Source: Edwardsiella ictaluri ATCC 33202
GTDB taxonomy: Bacteria > Pseudomonadota > Gammaproteobacteria > Enterobacterales > Enterobacteriaceae
Reading direction: 5' to 3'
Assembly: GCF_000264785.1 (NCBI RefSeq)
Contig: NZ_AFJI01000041.1
Span: 1 to 64,000, forward strand
DNA length: 64,000 bases
Below the pieces are notes generated by a model. That model searched no databases. It had not been told where the DNA came from and saw only the letters and a list, made by a program, of their open reading frames with translations. Shown piece by piece: positions 19,522 to 31,476 of the stretch (positions are counted from its first letter, which is position 1; every line of letters starts with the position of its first letter). Made by a program: the position numbers and the translations under genes.

Positions 19522-19869
19522 ATGAAACAGACTCTGATCTGCTATGCTGCATTGGCGTTGGCGATGCCGTTCTGCCTGCTGACGCCCCATCCGCTGTGGT
19601 GCTGGCTGGCGCTGGTGAACCTGTGGACCCTGCTGATGTATGGCTATGACAAGCTGGCAGCGCTGTACTCGCGCTGGCGTATCCCTGAGCACACGCTGCT
19701 GCTCGGCGGCGTCCTCGGGGGCTGGCCGGGCGGGCTGCTCGGCCAGGCGCTGTTTCAGCATAAAACCCGTAAGGTGGCGTTCCGCAACGCCTTCATGCTG
19801 TCGGTGGTGGCCAACCTGGCGCTGCTGCTGATCCTCTGGTACTGGCTGTACGGGCGCTGGCTGCTGTAG
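19522..19869 (+). CDS. DUF1294 family membrane protein
   Basis: A 115-residue protein with three or four hydrophobic segments: residues 4-22 (ICYAALALAMPFCLL), 25-40 (LWCWLALVNLWTLLMYGYDK), about 55-72 and 92-112 (FMLSVVANLALLLILWYWLY). The conserved YGYDK, GGVLGGWPGGLLGQALFQHK and TRKVAFR segments define the DUF1294 family, whose members are often fused to a cold-shock domain; this one stands alone. No function is established. The ribosome site is weak. It is convergent with sbcC, 12 bases away. A stem GCCGGAG-ATATG-CTCCGGC lies upstream at about 19441-19459 without a T-run. Confidence 0.85.
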   Translation: MKQTLICYAALALAMPFCLLTPHPLWCWLALVNLWTLLMYGYDKLAALYSRWRIPEHTLLLGGVLGGWPGGLLGQALFQHKTRKVAFRNAFMLSVVANLALLLILWYWLYGRWLL

Positions 19870-19881
19870 GCCTGTACCTGC

Positions 19882-22800
19882 TTATGGCTCCCCGTCGCCG
19901 CTGATGCGATAGCGACTGTCGAGTCGGCTGAAGCCCAACCCGTTGATTTTCTTCACCCGGATCTGCAGCGGAATCCGCTCTTTCATCGCCTCGACGTGGC
20001 TGATGACGCCGATGGTTTTGCCGCTGGCGTTCAGGGTATCCAGCGCGTCCAGCGCGGTATCCAGCGTTTCGGCATCCAGCGTGCCAAATCCCTCATCCAG
20101 AAACAGTGAGTCGATGCGGGTCTTGTGGCTGACCAGATCCGACAGCGCCAGAGCCAGAGACAGGCTGACCAGAAAGCTTTCGCCGCCGGAGAGGGTGCGG
20201 GTATCACGTCGCGCATCCGCCTGCCAGGTATCGACGACCTCCAGCTCCAGGGTGTCGCCCTCCCGGCGCAGCAGCTGATAGCGCCCATGCAGGCGCATCA
20301 GCTGGCGGTTGGCCAGATAGACCAGATGGTCCAGCGTCAGCCCCTGGGCAAACTTGCGGAACTTGTCGCCGCTGCTGGAACCGATCAGCTGATTGAGGTG
20401 GCTCCAGTCCTGATACGCCCGTTCGTGCTGGGCAATCTCGGCCAGCCAGCCCTGCTGGCTGTGGCGCCGCTGGGTATCGCTGTGCAGCTGTTGCTGCAGC
20501 TCGCCCTGCTGCAGGCTGTGCTGACGCAGTTGCTGCGTCAGCGCGCTACAGCGCTGCTCCAGCCACGGGTCATCGTCGTCGGTGTGCAATTCCTGCGGGC
20601 GGGCCGCCTCTCCCTGGGCAACGGCCTGCTGCGCCTGCTCCAGCAGGGCTACGCTTTGCTGGCGCTGGCGCTGGGCGTCGTCGCGCAGCGCTGTGAGTTG
20701 CTGCTGCTCCTCTTCCGTCAGCATCGCGGCCAGCAGTGCTGCATCGTCGCTAAACGGTGAATCGGCCAGTGCGGACTGCCAGCGCTGACGCAGCGGCAGC
20801 AAGCGCTGGGTCCGCGTCTGCTGTTGCTGGCGGGCGGCGTTCAGCTCGCCCTCCAGTCGCTCATACTGCTGCTGCCAGCGCTGACTCTCCGTCAGCGCAG
20901 CGCTCTGGCGCTGCTCCAGCGCCTGCTCCTGGCGCAGCAGCTCGGCCTGAACGTCTGCGATCGGGCGGCCGTCGAGCAGGGCGCGCCGCTGGGCCAGCAG
21001 CAGGAGCTGCTGTTCATCCAGCGTCTGGCGCTCGTGCGTCAGCGCCTCGTGGTGTCGCGTCTGTGTCGTCAGCTGCTGCAGCAGCAGGTGTACCTGCTGA
21101 TCTACGCTGAGCGACTGGGTCTGCAGCGACTGGCGCTGCTCCTGCGCCTGCTGCCAACGCTGCCACTCGCTGCGCCGCGCCGCCAGCCAGTACTCGCTCT
21201 GTGCGGCGTCGGGCGCCATCAGTCCGCTGTCAGCCAGGTCGTCGTCTATCTGTCGGGTGAGCGCCTGCTGTGCCTGCTGCAGTTGCTGCAGCTGGTGTTC
21301 ACTCTCACCGCGGCGGGTCTCCTGGGTTTGCAGCGTCTGCAGCAGCAGATTTTGCGCATGCTGCTCCTGGCTCAGTCGCCCACAGGCCTGGGTCAGGTCA
21401 TCGCGTGCCAGCTGCAGGCGCTGTGCCAGAGTCTCACCCTGGGCCTGCAGAGTGTCCAGCTCGCGGCGCCGTTGGGCGCAGCGCTGCAGGTAGTCGGCGA
21501 GGGCCGTCTCATCCTCCAGCGTCAGGGCTAGCCCCAGCGCGTCACAGATCTGTTGCCAGCGCGCGCGCTGCTGGGTCAGCGTCTGCAGCAGCTGTTGGGC
21601 TTCGCTTTCCAGCTGGATGCACTGCGCCGTGGTTTGGGCGGCGCGCTCGTTCAGCGCGCCGCCTTCCCGTCCCAGGCGCTCGACCTCCTGGCTGAGGCGA
21701 TCGCGGCGCCGTTGGCTGTCGCTGAGCGCCGGGGGCTGGTAGCTGGCCGCCAGCGGGTGATCGCGTGCGCCGCACAGCGGGCAGGGTTCGCCCTCGCGCA
21801 GGCTGGCGCGATCCGTTTCCAGGCTGATCAGTCGCATCTGCAGCGCTATCTGCTGCTCCAGATCCTGCAGGTGCTGGCGCTTGTCTGCGTACTGACGCCG
21901 CTTCTCCGCGAGCTGCTGCTCCAGGATCAGCCGCTCGCGCTGCAGCGCACCATCGCGCGCCTGCAGCGCCTGTATGCGGGCCATCTCCTGCAGGGCCAGC
22001 GGTTGCAGTGCGATCAGCTGCTGGCGATCGTCATCGCCTTGCTGCAGGGTCGTACGCGCCTGCGCGACCTGTTCGGCGGGGTGGCGGTGCTGCCACGCCC
22101 GCAGCTCGGCCTCCTGCGTCTCCAGCGCCTGACGCAGGCGTTGTTCGTCCTGCTGCAGGCCAAACAGAGTCTCCTGGCGTGCATCGCGCTGCTGTACCAG
22201 CAGCTGTATCTCCTGCTGCAGCCGCTCCCGCTCGGCGGTCAGCCGTCGTCCGTCGTCGCTGAGTACACCGTGGTGCTCCAGCAGCATTTGCCAGCGCGGC
22301 AGCCGTTCGCCCCACTGGGCGTGCTGCCGGTCGGCGTCCAGCTGCCGCTGCAGCGTGGCCTGCTGCTGTCGCTGGGCCGCCTGCTGAGCGCTGAGCTGCT
22401 GTAGCTGCGCCTGCAGATCCTGTAGCTGGCGCTGACTCTCCTGCCACTGCTGTGACAGCCGCTGCCCGGCCTCCTCCTGTTTGCCCAGCGCATTGTCCAG
22501 CGGCAGTACCTGTTCGGCGATCAGCGCCTGCGTTTCGTCACGGTGCTGGCGCAGCTGCTGCCAGGCGTGCTGGGCCTGCTGTAGCGCCTGCTGCAGCGGA
22601 GCCCGCTGGGCTGCCTCCGTCTGTAGACGCGCCTCCAGCAGCTGCTGTTGGGCGTCGGCCTGGCGCAGATCCTCCTCGGCCTGCGTCAGGCTTTGGTAAT
22701 ACGGCCGCAGCCGCAGCGCGGGTTCGGCGTGGGTCAGCCGCAGCAGCTGCGGCTGAAGGGCGATCCAGTGCTGCTCGGCCTGTGCGGCCTGCGTCTGCGC

Positions 22801-23583
22801 CAGGCTCAGCGCCTGGCGCCGCTCCTGCTGGCGTCGTAGCCAGGACTGCTGCTGCTGCGCCTGCGTCAGCTGATCGCGCAGCGCCTGCTCCTGCGCCCGG
22901 GCGTGGGTCAGGCTGGCTTGCAGCGCCTCCCGCTGGGCCTCGCTGAGCAGTTCAACGCCGGCGGCGCGTTCGCGCAGTGTATCCAGATCGCTCTTGGCCT
23001 GCTTAAAGCGGGCGAAGACCGCCTCGGAGAGGCGGCCGTAGATCTCGGTACCGGTCAGCTCTTCCAGCAGCTCGGCGCGTTTGCCCGCATCGGCGTTGAG
23101 AAACGCGGCGAACTGCCCCTGCGACAGCATCATCGACTTGGTAAAGCGGCCAAAGTCCAGACCGGTCAGCTCGGCGATGGTTTTTAGCTTATCGCTGATT
23201 TTATCGCACAGGATCGTACCGTCATCCAGTCGCGCCAGCTCGGCGCGTACCGCCTGCAGCTTGCCGTCGGGGCGGTTGTTGGCACGCCGCTGGCTCCAAA
23301 AGGCGCGGTAGCCTATCCCCTTGACCTCAAACTCCACCTCGGCCAGGGATTCGGCGGTGCCGCGGGTCATCAGCTCATTTTGGCTGGCGGAGATGGTGTC
23401 CAGACGTGGGGTCTGGTGGTACAACGCCAGGCAGATGGCGTCCAGCAGGGTGGTTTTTCCCGCGCCGGTGGCGCCGGTAATGGCGAACAGGCCGCTATCG
23501 CAGAAGGGGGGGGCGCTGAAGTCAATTTTCCACTCGCCGCGCAGCGAGTTGATGTTCTTAAAGCGTAGACTGAGGATCCTCAT
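19882..23583 (-). CDS. sbcC: Nuclease complex ATPase subunit SbcC
   Basis: A 1233-residue SMC-like ATPase. The Walker A motif [20 protein letters not shown] lies at about residues 36-55, long glutamine-rich coiled coils flank a zinc hook [10 protein letters not shown] near residue 600, and the C-terminal half has the ABC signature [20 protein letters not shown] and Walker [21 protein letters not shown]. With SbcD it forms an ATP-dependent nuclease that cuts hairpins and protein-blocked DNA ends. The protein is almost 190 residues longer than E. coli SbcC (about 1048), all in the coiled-coil arms. Its ATG overlaps the sbcD stop by four bases. Confidence 0.95.
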   Translation of the reverse strand: MRILSLRFKNINSLRGEWKIDFSAPPFCDSGLFAITGATGAGKTTLLDAICLALYHQTPRLDTISASQNELMTRGTAESLAEVEFEVKGIGYRAFWSQRRANNRPDGKLQAVRAELARLDDGTILCDKISDKLKTIAELTGLDFGRFTKSMMLSQGQFAAFLNADAGKRAELLEELTGTEIYGRLSEAVFARFKQAKSDLDTLRERAAGVELLSEAQREALQASLTHARAQEQALRDQLTQAQQQQSWLRRQQERRQALSLAQTQAAQAEQHWIALQPQLLRLTHAEPALRLRPYYQSLTQAEEDLRQADAQQQLLEARLQTEAAQRAPLQQALQQAQHAWQQLRQHRDETQALIAEQVLPLDNALGKQEEAGQRLSQQWQESQRQLQDLQAQLQQLSAQQAAQRQQQATLQRQLDADRQHAQWGERLPRWQMLLEHHGVLSDDGRRLTAERERLQQEIQLLVQQRDARQETLFGLQQDEQRLRQALETQEAELRAWQHRHPAEQVAQARTTLQQGDDDRQQLIALQPLALQEMARIQALQARDGALQRERLILEQQLAEKRRQYADKRQHLQDLEQQIALQMRLISLETDRASLREGEPCPLCGARDHPLAASYQPPALSDSQRRRDRLSQEVERLGREGGALNERAAQTTAQCIQLESEAQQLLQTLTQQRARWQQICDALGLALTLEDETALADYLQRCAQRRRELDTLQAQGETLAQRLQLARDDLTQACGRLSQEQHAQNLLLQTLQTQETRRGESEHQLQQLQQAQQALTRQIDDDLADSGLMAPDAAQSEYWLAARRSEWQRWQQAQEQRQSLQTQSLSVDQQVHLLLQQLTTQTRHHEALTHERQTLDEQQLLLLAQRRALLDGRPIADVQAELLRQEQALEQRQSAALTESQRWQQQYERLEGELNAARQQQQTRTQRLLPLRQRWQSALADSPFSDDAALLAAMLTEEEQQQLTALRDDAQRQRQQSVALLEQAQQAVAQGEAARPQELHTDDDDPWLEQRCSALTQQLRQHSLQQGELQQQLHSDTQRRHSQQGWLAEIAQHERAYQDWSHLNQLIGSSSGDKFRKFAQGLTLDHLVYLANRQLMRLHGRYQLLRREGDTLELEVVDTWQADARRDTRTLSGGESFLVSLSLALALSDLVSHKTRIDSLFLDEGFGTLDAETLDTALDALDTLNASGKTIGVISHVEAMKERIPLQIRVKKINGLGFSRLDSRYRISGDGEP

Positions 23584-24812
23584 GCCTGCGTCTCCTCTGT
23601 ATCAGGGTCCAGCGTTATCTCCTGCAGCACCTGCTGGAACAGCTGCTGCGCCCGCGCCTGTTGCTGGGGGTCGCTCTCCGGCTCCAGCGCCAGGCGTCGG
23701 CTAAATACGTCGTCGGGGGTCAGCTCGCTCAGTGTCTCGCCGGCCTGCATGGTCAGGGCGCGCTGGCGCTGCTCACGACTGCGCCGCAGCAGCAGGATCT
23801 CTACCGGAAGCGTCTCTGCCTGCTTCTGTAGCGCGCGCTCGCTTTCGCTGAGCCAGCCGTCGCTGTCGATTTCAATGTCCAGCCAGACCGGTTTATCCGT
23901 CGTCAGTGGGCGCAAGGCCTCCATGGCCGCACCAATTTCTGCCAGTGAGCCTTTAATCAGCCGCATCGGCTGGCTTTGTGGGACGGGCAGCAGACTGATC
24001 TGCGGCGTGCAGTCATACTCCAGCGTCACCAGACAGACGCTTTTGCTGCTGCCCAGCTCGTCAAAGCTCAGGGGTATCGGGGAGCCACTGTAGCGAATAT
24101 GCTCCGCGTGACCGACCCGCTGTGGGCGGTGAATGTGTCCCAGGGCGATATAGTCTGCCGGGGGAAAGGCGCTGGCCGGCAGGGCATCCAGCGTGCCGAT
24201 ATAGATATCGCGCACCGATTCGGAGCCGCTGGCGCCGACGGTGGTCAGGTGGCCAGTGGCGACGATCGGCAATGGCTGATCCAGCGAGGCCTGCAGCGTC
24301 AGCGCCCGCTGGTACAGGGTGTGGTAGTGATCGCTGATGGCCTGCTGCAGCGCCAGCTGTTTCTCCGCGGCGGACTGGCCGGCGCGGCTTTGCAGCAGGT
24401 CACGCGGGCGCAGAAAGGGGACGGCGCACAGGATGGCGCCGGGGCTGCCGTCGCGCCGTCGCAGCAGCCGCGGTACATCGTCGGCGTGGGCGCCCGCGAT
24501 CACCTGGGTATGCAGGCAGGCCAGCAGCTCGCGGGACTCGTTGAGGGTCGCCACCGAGTCGTGGTTACCCGCCAGGACGATCAGCTGACAGCCGCACCCC
24601 TGCAGCGCCACCACAAAGCGGTTGTACAGTTCGCGGGCATAGCTGGGGGGCGTTCCGGTATCGAACAGATCGCCGGCCACGATGATGGCGTCGGCCTGCT
24701 GCTGCCCGGCCTGCAGCAGCAGCCAGTCGAGAAACGCACGGTGTTCATCGGCGCGGCTTTTACCGTAGAAATGCTGGCCAAGGTGCCAGTCGGAGGTATG
24801 GATCAGACGCAT
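23580..24812 (-). CDS. sbcD: Nuclease complex subunit SbcD
   Basis: A 410-residue Mre11-type metallophosphoesterase. It has the metal-binding motifs [11 protein letters not shown] at the N-terminus, [16 protein letters not shown], and ATGHLTTVG with [11 protein letters not shown]. It is the endo/exonuclease partner of SbcC. The ATG at 24812 matches the family start [12 protein letters not shown]; an ATG at 24986 would add 58 unrelated, arginine-rich residues that run into the phoB control region. The gene is divergent from phoB as in E. coli. E. coli SbcD has 400 residues. Confidence 0.95.
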   Translation of the reverse strand: MRLIHTSDWHLGQHFYGKSRADEHRAFLDWLLLQAGQQQADAIIVAGDLFDTGTPPSYARELYNRFVVALQGCGCQLIVLAGNHDSVATLNESRELLACLHTQVIAGAHADDVPRLLRRRDGSPGAILCAVPFLRPRDLLQSRAGQSAAEKQLALQQAISDHYHTLYQRALTLQASLDQPLPIVATGHLTTVGASGSESVRDIYIGTLDALPASAFPPADYIALGHIHRPQRVGHAEHIRYSGSPIPLSFDELGSSKSVCLVTLEYDCTPQISLLPVPQSQPMRLIKGSLAEIGAAMEALRPLTTDKPVWLDIEIDSDGWLSESERALQKQAETLPVEILLLRRSREQRQRALTMQAGETLSELTPDDVFSRRLALEPESDPQQQARAQQLFQQVLQEITLDPDTEETQA

Positions 24813-24937
24813 GGTGTCCCTTGCTTGGCAACGGAGGGCGCGCCCGCGGTGGCGGGCGGAGGATATGGTGGACAGTATACCCGGCGCGGCAAAAGGGCGC
24901 CAACCCGCTGGCCGCCGCGGCTGGGGGGATCTCTTTT

Positions 24938-24971
24938 TTTTCATAAATCTGTCATAAAAATGACGCATAAT
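24938..24971 (+). promoter_or_regulatory. Pho box and -10 of phoB
   Basis: TTTTCATAAATCTGTCAT at 24938-24955 is a Pho box (two CTGTCAT-like 7-mers 11 bases apart), nearly the same as in the E. coli phoB promoter. CATAAT at 24966-24971 is the -10. This gives PhoB autoactivation under phosphate starvation, as known in E. coli. Confidence 0.85.
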
Positions 24972-25003
24972 TGCAGCGGATGACAATTAACCGGGAAGTC
25001 AGT

Positions 25004-25693
25004 ATGACCATACGCATTTTAGTCGTAGAAGATGAAACGCCCATCAGGGATATGGTGAGTTTCGTTCTGGAGCAGAACGGCTATCAGCCGCTGGAGGCGG
25101 AGAGCTATGACGGTGCGTTAAGCCAGCTGTGCGAGCCTTACCCCGATCTGATTCTGCTGGACTGGATGCTGCCCGGCGGCTCGGGTATCCAGCTTATCAA
25201 GCAGCTGAAGCGGGAACCGGCGACCCGGGATATTCCGGTGATGATGCTGACGGCGCGCGGTGAAGAGGAGGATCGGGTGCGCGGTCTGGAGGTGGGCGCC
25301 GATGATTATATTACCAAGCCGTTTTCGCCCAAAGAGCTGGTGGCGCGGATCAAGGCAGTAATGCGGCGCATTTCGCCGATGGCGCTGGAGGAGAGCATTA
25401 GCCTGCAGGGGCTGAGCCTAGACCCTATCTCGCACCGGGTGACGGTCCACGATAGTGCGGTGGATATGGGTCCGACCGAATTTAAACTGCTGCACTTCTT
25501 TATGACTCATCCTGAGCGGGTTTACAGCCGCGAACAGTTGCTTAATCATGTCTGGGGCACTAACGTCTATGTGGAGGATCGTACCGTCGATGTTCACATT
25601 CGTCGTTTGCGCAAGGCGCTGGAGGGCAGCGGTCACGATCGCATGGTGCAGACCGTGCGTGGTACCGGCTACCGTTTCTCCGCCCGCTACTGA
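25004..25693 (+). CDS. phoB: Phosphate regulon response regulator PhoB
   Basis: 229 residues from the ATG at 25004, the same length as E. coli PhoB and nearly identical. The receiver has [20 protein letters not shown], the phosphorylated Asp in [23 protein letters not shown] and [18 protein letters not shown]. The winged helix has [20 protein letters not shown] and [18 protein letters not shown]. Phosphorylated by PhoR in low phosphate, it activates pst, phoA and other genes through Pho boxes. An in-frame ATG at 24971 is rejected because it lies on the -10. phoR starts 20 bases after the stop. Confidence 0.97.
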   Translation: MTIRILVVEDETPIRDMVSFVLEQNGYQPLEAESYDGALSQLCEPYPDLILLDWMLPGGSGIQLIKQLKREPATRDIPVMMLTARGEEEDRVRGLEVGADDYITKPFSPKELVARIKAVMRRISPMALEESISLQGLSLDPISHRVTVHDSAVDMGPTEFKLLHFFMTHPERVYSREQLLNHVWGTNVYVEDRTVDVHIRRLRKALEGSGHDRMVQTVRGTGYRFSARY

Positions 25694-25713
25694 TCGGCGA
25701 TGGAGTGCTGACT

Positions 25714-27027
25714 GTGTTGGATAAACTCTCCTGGAAGACGCTGCTGTCTGAGCTGCTGTTGTGCTGCGTGCCGGCGCTGCTGCTCGGCACGCTGTTCGGC
25801 TATTTACCCTGGTTCTTACTGTCGGCGCTGTGCCTGCTGCTGATGTGGCACGGCTGGAATCAGCTGCGGCTCTCCCACTGGCTGTGGGTGGATCGCAGCA
25901 TGACGCCGCCCAGCGGACGCGGCAGCTGGGAGCCGCTGTTTTACGGGTTGTATCAGATGCAGCAGCGTAATCGGCGGCGACGGCGTGAGCTGGCCTTGCT
26001 GATCAAACGGTTCCGCAGTGGGGCAGAGTCGCTGCCCGATGCCATTGTGATGCTGACCGATGAGGGCAATATCTTTTGGTGCAACCGTCTGGCGCAGCAC
26101 CTGCTGGGGTTTCGCTGGCCCGAGGACAATGGACAGAATATCCGTAATCTGCTGCGTTATCCCGAATTTAGCCGCTATCTGGGCGACGCCGATTATACCC
26201 GGCCGCTGACACTGCACCTTAACAGCGGGCGCCATATGGAGTTTCGCCTGATGCCCTACAGCGAGGGGCAGATGCTGATGGTCGCGTGCGATGTGACCCA
26301 AAAGCGCCAGCTTGAGGGCGCGCGGCGCAACTTTTTTGCCAACGTCAGCCATGAGCTGCGTACGCCGCTGACGGTACTGCAGGGCTATCTGGAGATGTTT
26401 GGCGACGATGCGATGCCGGCGCCGCAGCGGGAGAAGGCGCTGTTGACCATGCAGGCACAGGCGCAGCGTATGGATGGACTGGTCCGGCAGCTGCTGGTGC
26501 TGTCGCGGATTGAGGCGGCGCCAGACATCGATCTCGGCGCGGTGGTTGATGTCCCGGCGATGCTGCATATGCTGGATCGGGAGGCCAACGCGTTGAGCGA
26601 TGGTCAGCACAGGCTGCGTTTTAGCATTGATGACACCCTGCGGGTGCGCGGCAATGAGGAGCAGCTGCGCAGCGCTGTCTCCAATCTGGTGTATAACGCG
26701 ATCAACCACACACCGGCGGGAACGCAGATTACGGTACGCTGGCAGCGCACCGCGCAGGGGGCCAGTTTTACCGTACAGGACGATGGACCGGGCATCGCCC
26801 GGGAGCACCTCGGTCATCTGACCGAACGCTTTTACCGGGTCGACCGCTCACGTTCCAGCAGCACCGGCGGCAGCGGGCTGGGACTGGCCATCGTCAAGCA
26901 TGCGCTGCAGCATCATGAGGCGCATCTGGCTATCGAGAGCACTCTCGGACAGGGAACCCGCTTCGCGTTTACCCTGCCGTCCCACCTGGTGTTCAACGGT
27001 GCGCCGCCGGTCCGGGTGCCCGGCTAG
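25714..27027 (+). CDS. phoR: Phosphate regulon sensor kinase PhoR
   Basis: A 437-residue kinase starting at a GTG ([15 protein letters not shown] aligns with E. coli MLERLSWKRLVLELL); GGAG lies eight bases upstream. A GTG nine bases earlier is in frame but less well placed. It has two membrane helices in the first 55 residues with almost no periplasmic loop, a charged linker, a PAS domain (about 95-190), HisKA with the His in [20 protein letters not shown], and ATPase motifs [31 protein letters not shown] and [13 protein letters not shown]. It senses phosphate through the Pst/PhoU system. The gene converges on ppx with only 14 bases between. Confidence 0.96.
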   Translation: MLDKLSWKTLLSELLLCCVPALLLGTLFGYLPWFLLSALCLLLMWHGWNQLRLSHWLWVDRSMTPPSGRGSWEPLFYGLYQMQQRNRRRRRELALLIKRFRSGAESLPDAIVMLTDEGNIFWCNRLAQHLLGFRWPEDNGQNIRNLLRYPEFSRYLGDADYTRPLTLHLNSGRHMEFRLMPYSEGQMLMVACDVTQKRQLEGARRNFFANVSHELRTPLTVLQGYLEMFGDDAMPAPQREKALLTMQAQAQRMDGLVRQLLVLSRIEAAPDIDLGAVVDVPAMLHMLDREANALSDGQHRLRFSIDDTLRVRGNEEQLRSAVSNLVYNAINHTPAGTQITVRWQRTAQGASFTVQDDGPGIAREHLGHLTERFYRVDRSRSSSTGGSGLGLAIVKHALQHHEAHLAIESTLGQGTRFAFTLPSHLVFNGAPPVRVPG

Positions 27028-27041
27028 CGTGCGCGTCTCCG

Positions 27042-28571
27042 TCACTCCTCCCGCTGCGTTTCGATCACCAGGCTCCAGCCATCGACGTTGCGCCAGTACT
27101 CCTGCTCCTTCTCCACGTCCAGCTGTACCAGGCTATTTTGCCGCAGGTAGCGGGGCGGGAAGCGCAGCACCCACTGAAAACCATCGGTTTCCAGCTGCAG
27201 CGTATCGGGCGGCGTGGTGGACTGGCGCTGATTGTTGAGCAGGGTGGCCAGGCGCAGGATCTGGATCAGCGGCAGATACTGTTTTTTCTTAAACAGGGTG
27301 AAACGCGGCAGTTCCTCCAGCCGCAGCGCCTTGCGCTGGCAGCGCACCAGCGTCGCCAGCATCAGCTGCTGCTCCTGGGTGAATCCGGGCAGATTGGTAT
27401 TTTGCAGGATATAGGCCGAGTGCCGTTGCATGCCGCTGTGGTTGATGCTCAGTCCCACCTCGTGCAGCGCCGACGCCCAGTTGAGCAGCGCCTCCAGCTG
27501 CGGATGTACCAGACGTGAGTTTTGCGCCATCCACTGCGCGTATAGCTGCTGTGCACAGGTCTGCACGCGCTGGGCCTGCTCACGGTCAATATTGTAGTGG
27601 TCGGCCAGGCTGCGTGCGGTGCGGCTGCGGATATCCTGGTGGCGGAAACGTCCCTCCATCTCATACAGCACCCCTTCGCGCAGCGCGCCGTCCGACAGGC
27701 GCAGCTGCTTTATCGCCAGCGCGTCGAACACCCCGCACAGAATCGCCAGCCCCGGAACGAAGACCTGGCGGCGCTCTTCGGATAACCCCGGCAGACGCAG
27801 GCGATCGACATGGCTATAGCGTAGCGCCTCGTCGCACAGCATCGCCAGGCGCGCCGGGGTGAGCAGCCCATCTTTCTCGCCCATGGCGACCAGAACTTCA
27901 TAGGCCGCCTTAATGGAGCCGGAGGCGCCCAGCGCGGCGTTCCAGCCCTGAATGCGGTACTGCCAGGCCATGTTCTCCAGCTTTTGCGCTGCAGCCAGGC
28001 GGGCGCGCTGAAAGCCGGTGGCGGTGATGACCCCGTCGGCAAAGAACTGCTGGGCAAAGCTGACGCAGCCCATGCGCCGACTCTCGACCAGAATCGGGTC
28101 AAAGTCCTCGCCGATCACCATCTCCGTGGAGCCGCCGCCGATATCGATCACCAGCTTGCGCCCCTTCTCTGGCTGGGTGTGGGCGACGCCCATAAAGATC
28201 AGGCGCGCCTCTTCATGGCCGGAGATGATCTCGATGGGGTAGGGGATTACCTTGGCGGCGCGCTTGAGAAACTCCTGGGCGTTATTGGCCTGGCGCAGGG
28301 TGTGGGTGCCGACGATACAGACGTTTTCCGCCGGAAAGCCCTGCAGGCGCTCGGCGAACAGGGCCAGGCAGGCCAGCCCGCGCGCCATGGACTCCTCGCT
28401 CAGGCGATGGTGCTGATCCAGGCCGTCGGCCAGGTGGACGCGCTGCTTTAGCCGTCCCAGCACCTGCAGCGCGCCGTTGACGACGCGTGCAATCACCATA
28501 TGAAAACTGTTGGAGCCGAGATCGACGGCGGCGATCTCCTGCGGGCGGGGCGAAGTGGGAATCAGCGGCAT
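27042..28571 (-). CDS. ppx: Exopolyphosphatase Ppx
   Basis: A 509-residue ASKHA-fold phosphatase, near E. coli Ppx (513). The phosphate-1 motif is [17 protein letters not shown], the second glycine-rich motif [18 protein letters not shown], and the C-terminal HD-like domain starts around residue 315 ([13 protein letters not shown], then [16 protein letters not shown]). It releases terminal phosphate from long polyphosphate and hydrolyses pppGpp. It follows ppk by 12 bases on the same strand, forming the classical ppk-ppx operon. Confidence 0.96.
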   Translation of the reverse strand: MPLIPTSPRPQEIAAVDLGSNSFHMVIARVVNGALQVLGRLKQRVHLADGLDQHHRLSEESMARGLACLALFAERLQGFPAENVCIVGTHTLRQANNAQEFLKRAAKVIPYPIEIISGHEEARLIFMGVAHTQPEKGRKLVIDIGGGSTEMVIGEDFDPILVESRRMGCVSFAQQFFADGVITATGFQRARLAAAQKLENMAWQYRIQGWNAALGASGSIKAAYEVLVAMGEKDGLLTPARLAMLCDEALRYSHVDRLRLPGLSEERRQVFVPGLAILCGVFDALAIKQLRLSDGALREGVLYEMEGRFRHQDIRSRTARSLADHYNIDREQAQRVQTCAQQLYAQWMAQNSRLVHPQLEALLNWASALHEVGLSINHSGMQRHSAYILQNTNLPGFTQEQQLMLATLVRCQRKALRLEELPRFTLFKKKQYLPLIQILRLATLLNNQRQSTTPPDTLQLETDGFQWVLRFPPRYLRQNSLVQLDVEKEQEYWRNVDGWSLVIETQREE

Positions 28572-28583
28572 AGGCAGTCCGGT

Positions 28584-30689
28584 TCAGTCATGGGTCGGCG
28601 GAGCGGGGAGTTCCTGCGCCTGCTGGGCGCCGGCGTGTTCCAGCGCCCGGATGTAATCATAGATGGCCAGCTGTGAGCGCACTTTGCGGCGGTTGCCGCG
28701 CGGCACATAGCGGTTGCTCAGCTCCCGATCGAGGTAGCGGGCCTTGACGGTATCGCTGAACTGCAGCTCCAGCAGCTCCAGCACCCGCTGGCGCAGCTGG
28801 GGATCGAGCAGGCTCACCGCCACCTCAATGCGATAGTCGATGTTGCGGGTCATCCAGTCAGCCGATGAGAGAAAGACCTGTGGATCGCCGTGGTTGTCAA
28901 AGGCATAGACCCGGGCATGCTCCAGGAAGCGATCGACGATGCTGATGGCGCTGATATTATCGCTGATCCCGGGTATTCCCGGCACCAGCGCACACATGCC
29001 ACGCACCAGCAGACGGATTTTAACCCCGGCGCTGGAGGCCGCATACAGGCGGTCGACCAGCCCTTTATCCACCAGATTGTTGAGCTTGAGGGTGATCCCG
29101 CCGCTCAGCCCGGCCTGGGCATGGGTTATCTCCTGATCGATCAGCTGATACAGCATGCGGCGTGAGTTCTGCGGAGAGACCAGCAGATGCTCAAAGTTAA
29201 CCGGACGATAGGGGTTTTCGATGAAGTTGAATACCCGGCGGACTTCGTTGGTGATGCGGGCATCGGCGGTCAGCAGTGAATAGTCGGTGTACAGCCGGGC
29301 GGTTTTTTCGTTGAAGTTACCGGTGCCAATATGGGCATAACGTACGATATTGTCTCCTTCACGGCGCGAGATGAGGAATAGCTTGGCGTGGATCTTCAGC
29401 CCCGGTGCCGAGAAGATCACATGTACACCGGCCTCCGTTAGGCGCTTGGCCCAGTGAATGTTGGCCTCTTCGTCAAAGCGCGCCTGCAGTTCCACCACCA
29501 CAGTGACCTTCTTGCCGTTGTGGGCTGCATGGATCATCGATTCGATGATGCGGGAGTTCTTGGCGACCCGGTAGATGTTGATCTTAATCGCCAGTACGCT
29601 GGGGTCGAAGGAGGCCTGGCGCAGCAGTTCCAGCACGTGCTCGAAGGTGTGATAGGGGTAGTACAGCAGCACGTCGTGGTCGCGGATGGCGTCGAAGCCG
29701 TTACGGAAGCGATCGAACCAGACGTGGCGCAGGCGCGGCAGCGGGCGATTGAGCAGGTTGGCCTTACCAACGTTGGGAAACTTGATGAAATCCTTAAAGT
29801 TGTGGTAGCGCCCCCCGGCGATCACCGAATCGTAGGAGGAGATACCCAGCCGACGGGTCAACAGGCTGACCAGTTCGTCGGGCATATCCCGTTGGTACAC
29901 AAAACGCACCGGCTCGGCGGTCAGGCGCTGCTTGAGGCTAGAGGACATCAGCTCCATCAGGCTGGACTCCATCTCCGTCACCAGATCGTATTCGGCGTCG
30001 CGGGTCATCTTCATCGAATAGGCATTCAGGGTGTGATAGTCGAAGAAGCCACAGAAGATGTCATCCAGGCAGTAACGCAGAATGTTGTCCACCAGAATCA
30101 TTGGCTTGCGTCGACGCGGCGTCTCCGGCGGCAGCATGATGAAGCGCTCGACCTTATCGGAGGGGATCTCCAGCAGCGCATAGCGGGTCTGCTGGCCGCT
30201 GACGATCTCCACCGCCAGATAGGTGTAGTCATCCTTGAGGAAGGAGACCAGGTCGGTCTCCTCATCGAGCATGATCGGCGTGATATGCTGGCGCAGATGG
30301 TTGCGGTAGTACTGCCGTAGCCATGCCTGCTGGTTTTCGGAGAGCTGGCGCTCGTTGATCAGAAAGATCTGATTGCGCGCCATCTCCAGCAGCAGGTCAT
30401 TGTACAGGGAGTCGAACTCCTGATCGGCCTTGAGTACCTTGGCCTGGATTTGCTGCAGTAGATGGCGTGAGCTGCCGTTATTCATGCCCTGCTCTTCGCT
30501 GATCAGTATGCGGCGTTTCAGCTCGGCGAAACGGACCTTATAGAATTCGTCCAGGTTGCTGGAGTAAATACCGAGAAACCGCATGCGTTCAATCAGCGGG
30601 TTGCTTTTATCGGCGGCCTCCTGCAGTACGCGCTCATTAAAGGATAGCCAGCTGAGCTCTTTGTCGATATAGCGCTTTTCCTGCCCCAT
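28584..30689 (-). CDS. ppk: Polyphosphate kinase Ppk1
   Basis: A 701-residue enzyme, 13 longer than E. coli Ppk mainly at the C-terminus ([19 protein letters not shown]). N domain: [20 protein letters not shown]. Catalytic core: [20 protein letters not shown] and [15 protein letters not shown], which holds the phosphorylated histidine, with [20 protein letters not shown] and a second phospholipase D-like motif region [20 protein letters not shown]. It reversibly transfers the gamma phosphate of ATP to polyphosphate. It heads the ppk-ppx operon. No Pho box was recognised upstream. Confidence 0.96.
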   Translation of the reverse strand: MGQEKRYIDKELSWLSFNERVLQEAADKSNPLIERMRFLGIYSSNLDEFYKVRFAELKRRILISEEQGMNNGSSRHLLQQIQAKVLKADQEFDSLYNDLLLEMARNQIFLINERQLSENQQAWLRQYYRNHLRQHITPIMLDEETDLVSFLKDDYTYLAVEIVSGQQTRYALLEIPSDKVERFIMLPPETPRRRKPMILVDNILRYCLDDIFCGFFDYHTLNAYSMKMTRDAEYDLVTEMESSLMELMSSSLKQRLTAEPVRFVYQRDMPDELVSLLTRRLGISSYDSVIAGGRYHNFKDFIKFPNVGKANLLNRPLPRLRHVWFDRFRNGFDAIRDHDVLLYYPYHTFEHVLELLRQASFDPSVLAIKINIYRVAKNSRIIESMIHAAHNGKKVTVVVELQARFDEEANIHWAKRLTEAGVHVIFSAPGLKIHAKLFLISRREGDNIVRYAHIGTGNFNEKTARLYTDYSLLTADARITNEVRRVFNFIENPYRPVNFEHLLVSPQNSRRMLYQLIDQEITHAQAGLSGGITLKLNNLVDKGLVDRLYAASSAGVKIRLLVRGMCALVPGIPGISDNISAISIVDRFLEHARVYAFDNHGDPQVFLSSADWMTRNIDYRIEVAVSLLDPQLRQRVLELLELQFSDTVKARYLDRELSNRYVPRGNRRKVRSQLAIYDYIRALEHAGAQQAQELPAPPTHD

Positions 30690-30823
30690 TGTGACTCCAG
30701 TACCAAAGCAAAAACGATCCGTCCCGCGCTGCGCGGGGCGGCTGCCCGGCGGTGATACCGCCGTGGACGGAACATTGCCCTACCATTATGGCGAGTCAGT
30801 GGGGGGAAAGTCCAACCGCGGCG

Positions 30824-31366
30824 CTATACGCCCCGTGCCGTCGTGCGGTACATGGCCAGATAGCGGTGCTGGAACATGCACATGCGGATGGCGTTGCGGT
30901 ACTCGCCGTTAATGAAAAACTCGTGGATCAGCTCCCCCTCGACCTCAAAGCCCAGCTTGCTATAGATATGGATAGCCTTGTGGTTCTCTTGGTCGACGAT
31001 CAGGTACAGCTTATACAGATTGAGTACGGCAAAGGCGTGCTCCATGGCCAGCTGAGCCGCACGGTTGGCGTAGCCGTGTCCCTGGTGGGTGGGATCGATG
31101 ATGATTTGAAACTCGGCGCGGCGGTGAATATGGTCGATTTCGACCAGCTCAACCAGCCCTATCTTGGTGCCGTTTTGCTCGACCACAAAGCGGCGTTCGC
31201 TCTGATCGTGAATATGCTTATCGTACAGTTCGGCCAGCTCGACAAAGGCAATGTAGGGCTCCTCGAACCAATAGCGCATCACGCTGGCGTTGTTATCAAG
31301 CTGATGGACAAACGGCAGGTCTTCCCGTTCCAGGGGATGTAGCCTGACGTCACTGTCACTGGACAT
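30824..31366 (-). CDS. speG: Spermidine N1-acetyltransferase SpeG
   Basis: A 180-residue GNAT-fold enzyme nearly identical to E. coli SpeG in [35 protein letters not shown], the acetyl-CoA loop [20 protein letters not shown] and [20 protein letters not shown]. It acetylates spermidine and spermine, mainly in cold or polyamine excess, as a dodecamer with allosteric polyamine sites. RBS AGAGGA lies before the ATG. In E. coli speG is elsewhere; here it lies between ppk and purN. The C-terminus is slightly shorter than in E. coli (186). Confidence 0.95.
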   Translation of the reverse strand: MSSDSDVRLHPLEREDLPFVHQLDNNASVMRYWFEEPYIAFVELAELYDKHIHDQSERRFVVEQNGTKIGLVELVEIDHIHRRAEFQIIIDPTHQGHGYANRAAQLAMEHAFAVLNLYKLYLIVDQENHKAIHIYSKLGFEVEGELIHEFFINGEYRNAIRMCMFQHRYLAMYRTTARGV

Positions 31367-31476
31367 AATCGTTCCTCTCGTCGCAGGGAATAGGCGGTCG
31401 GAACCGCCGGATAGGGAACGAGATTATAACCGCTGTTTATGAATAACTGCAGGGGGCGACGTCTGATATGCAGCGC

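Noticed and set aside
20824-22404. Long plus-strand ORFs antisense to sbcC, leucine/glutamine-rich
   Set aside because: Mirror of the glutamine-rich coiled coils of SbcC; no independent start signals.
30719-30823. G+C-rich hairpins between speG and ppk considered as a speG terminator
   Set aside because: Stems are present but the T-run is separated from the stem, so a terminator cannot be claimed.
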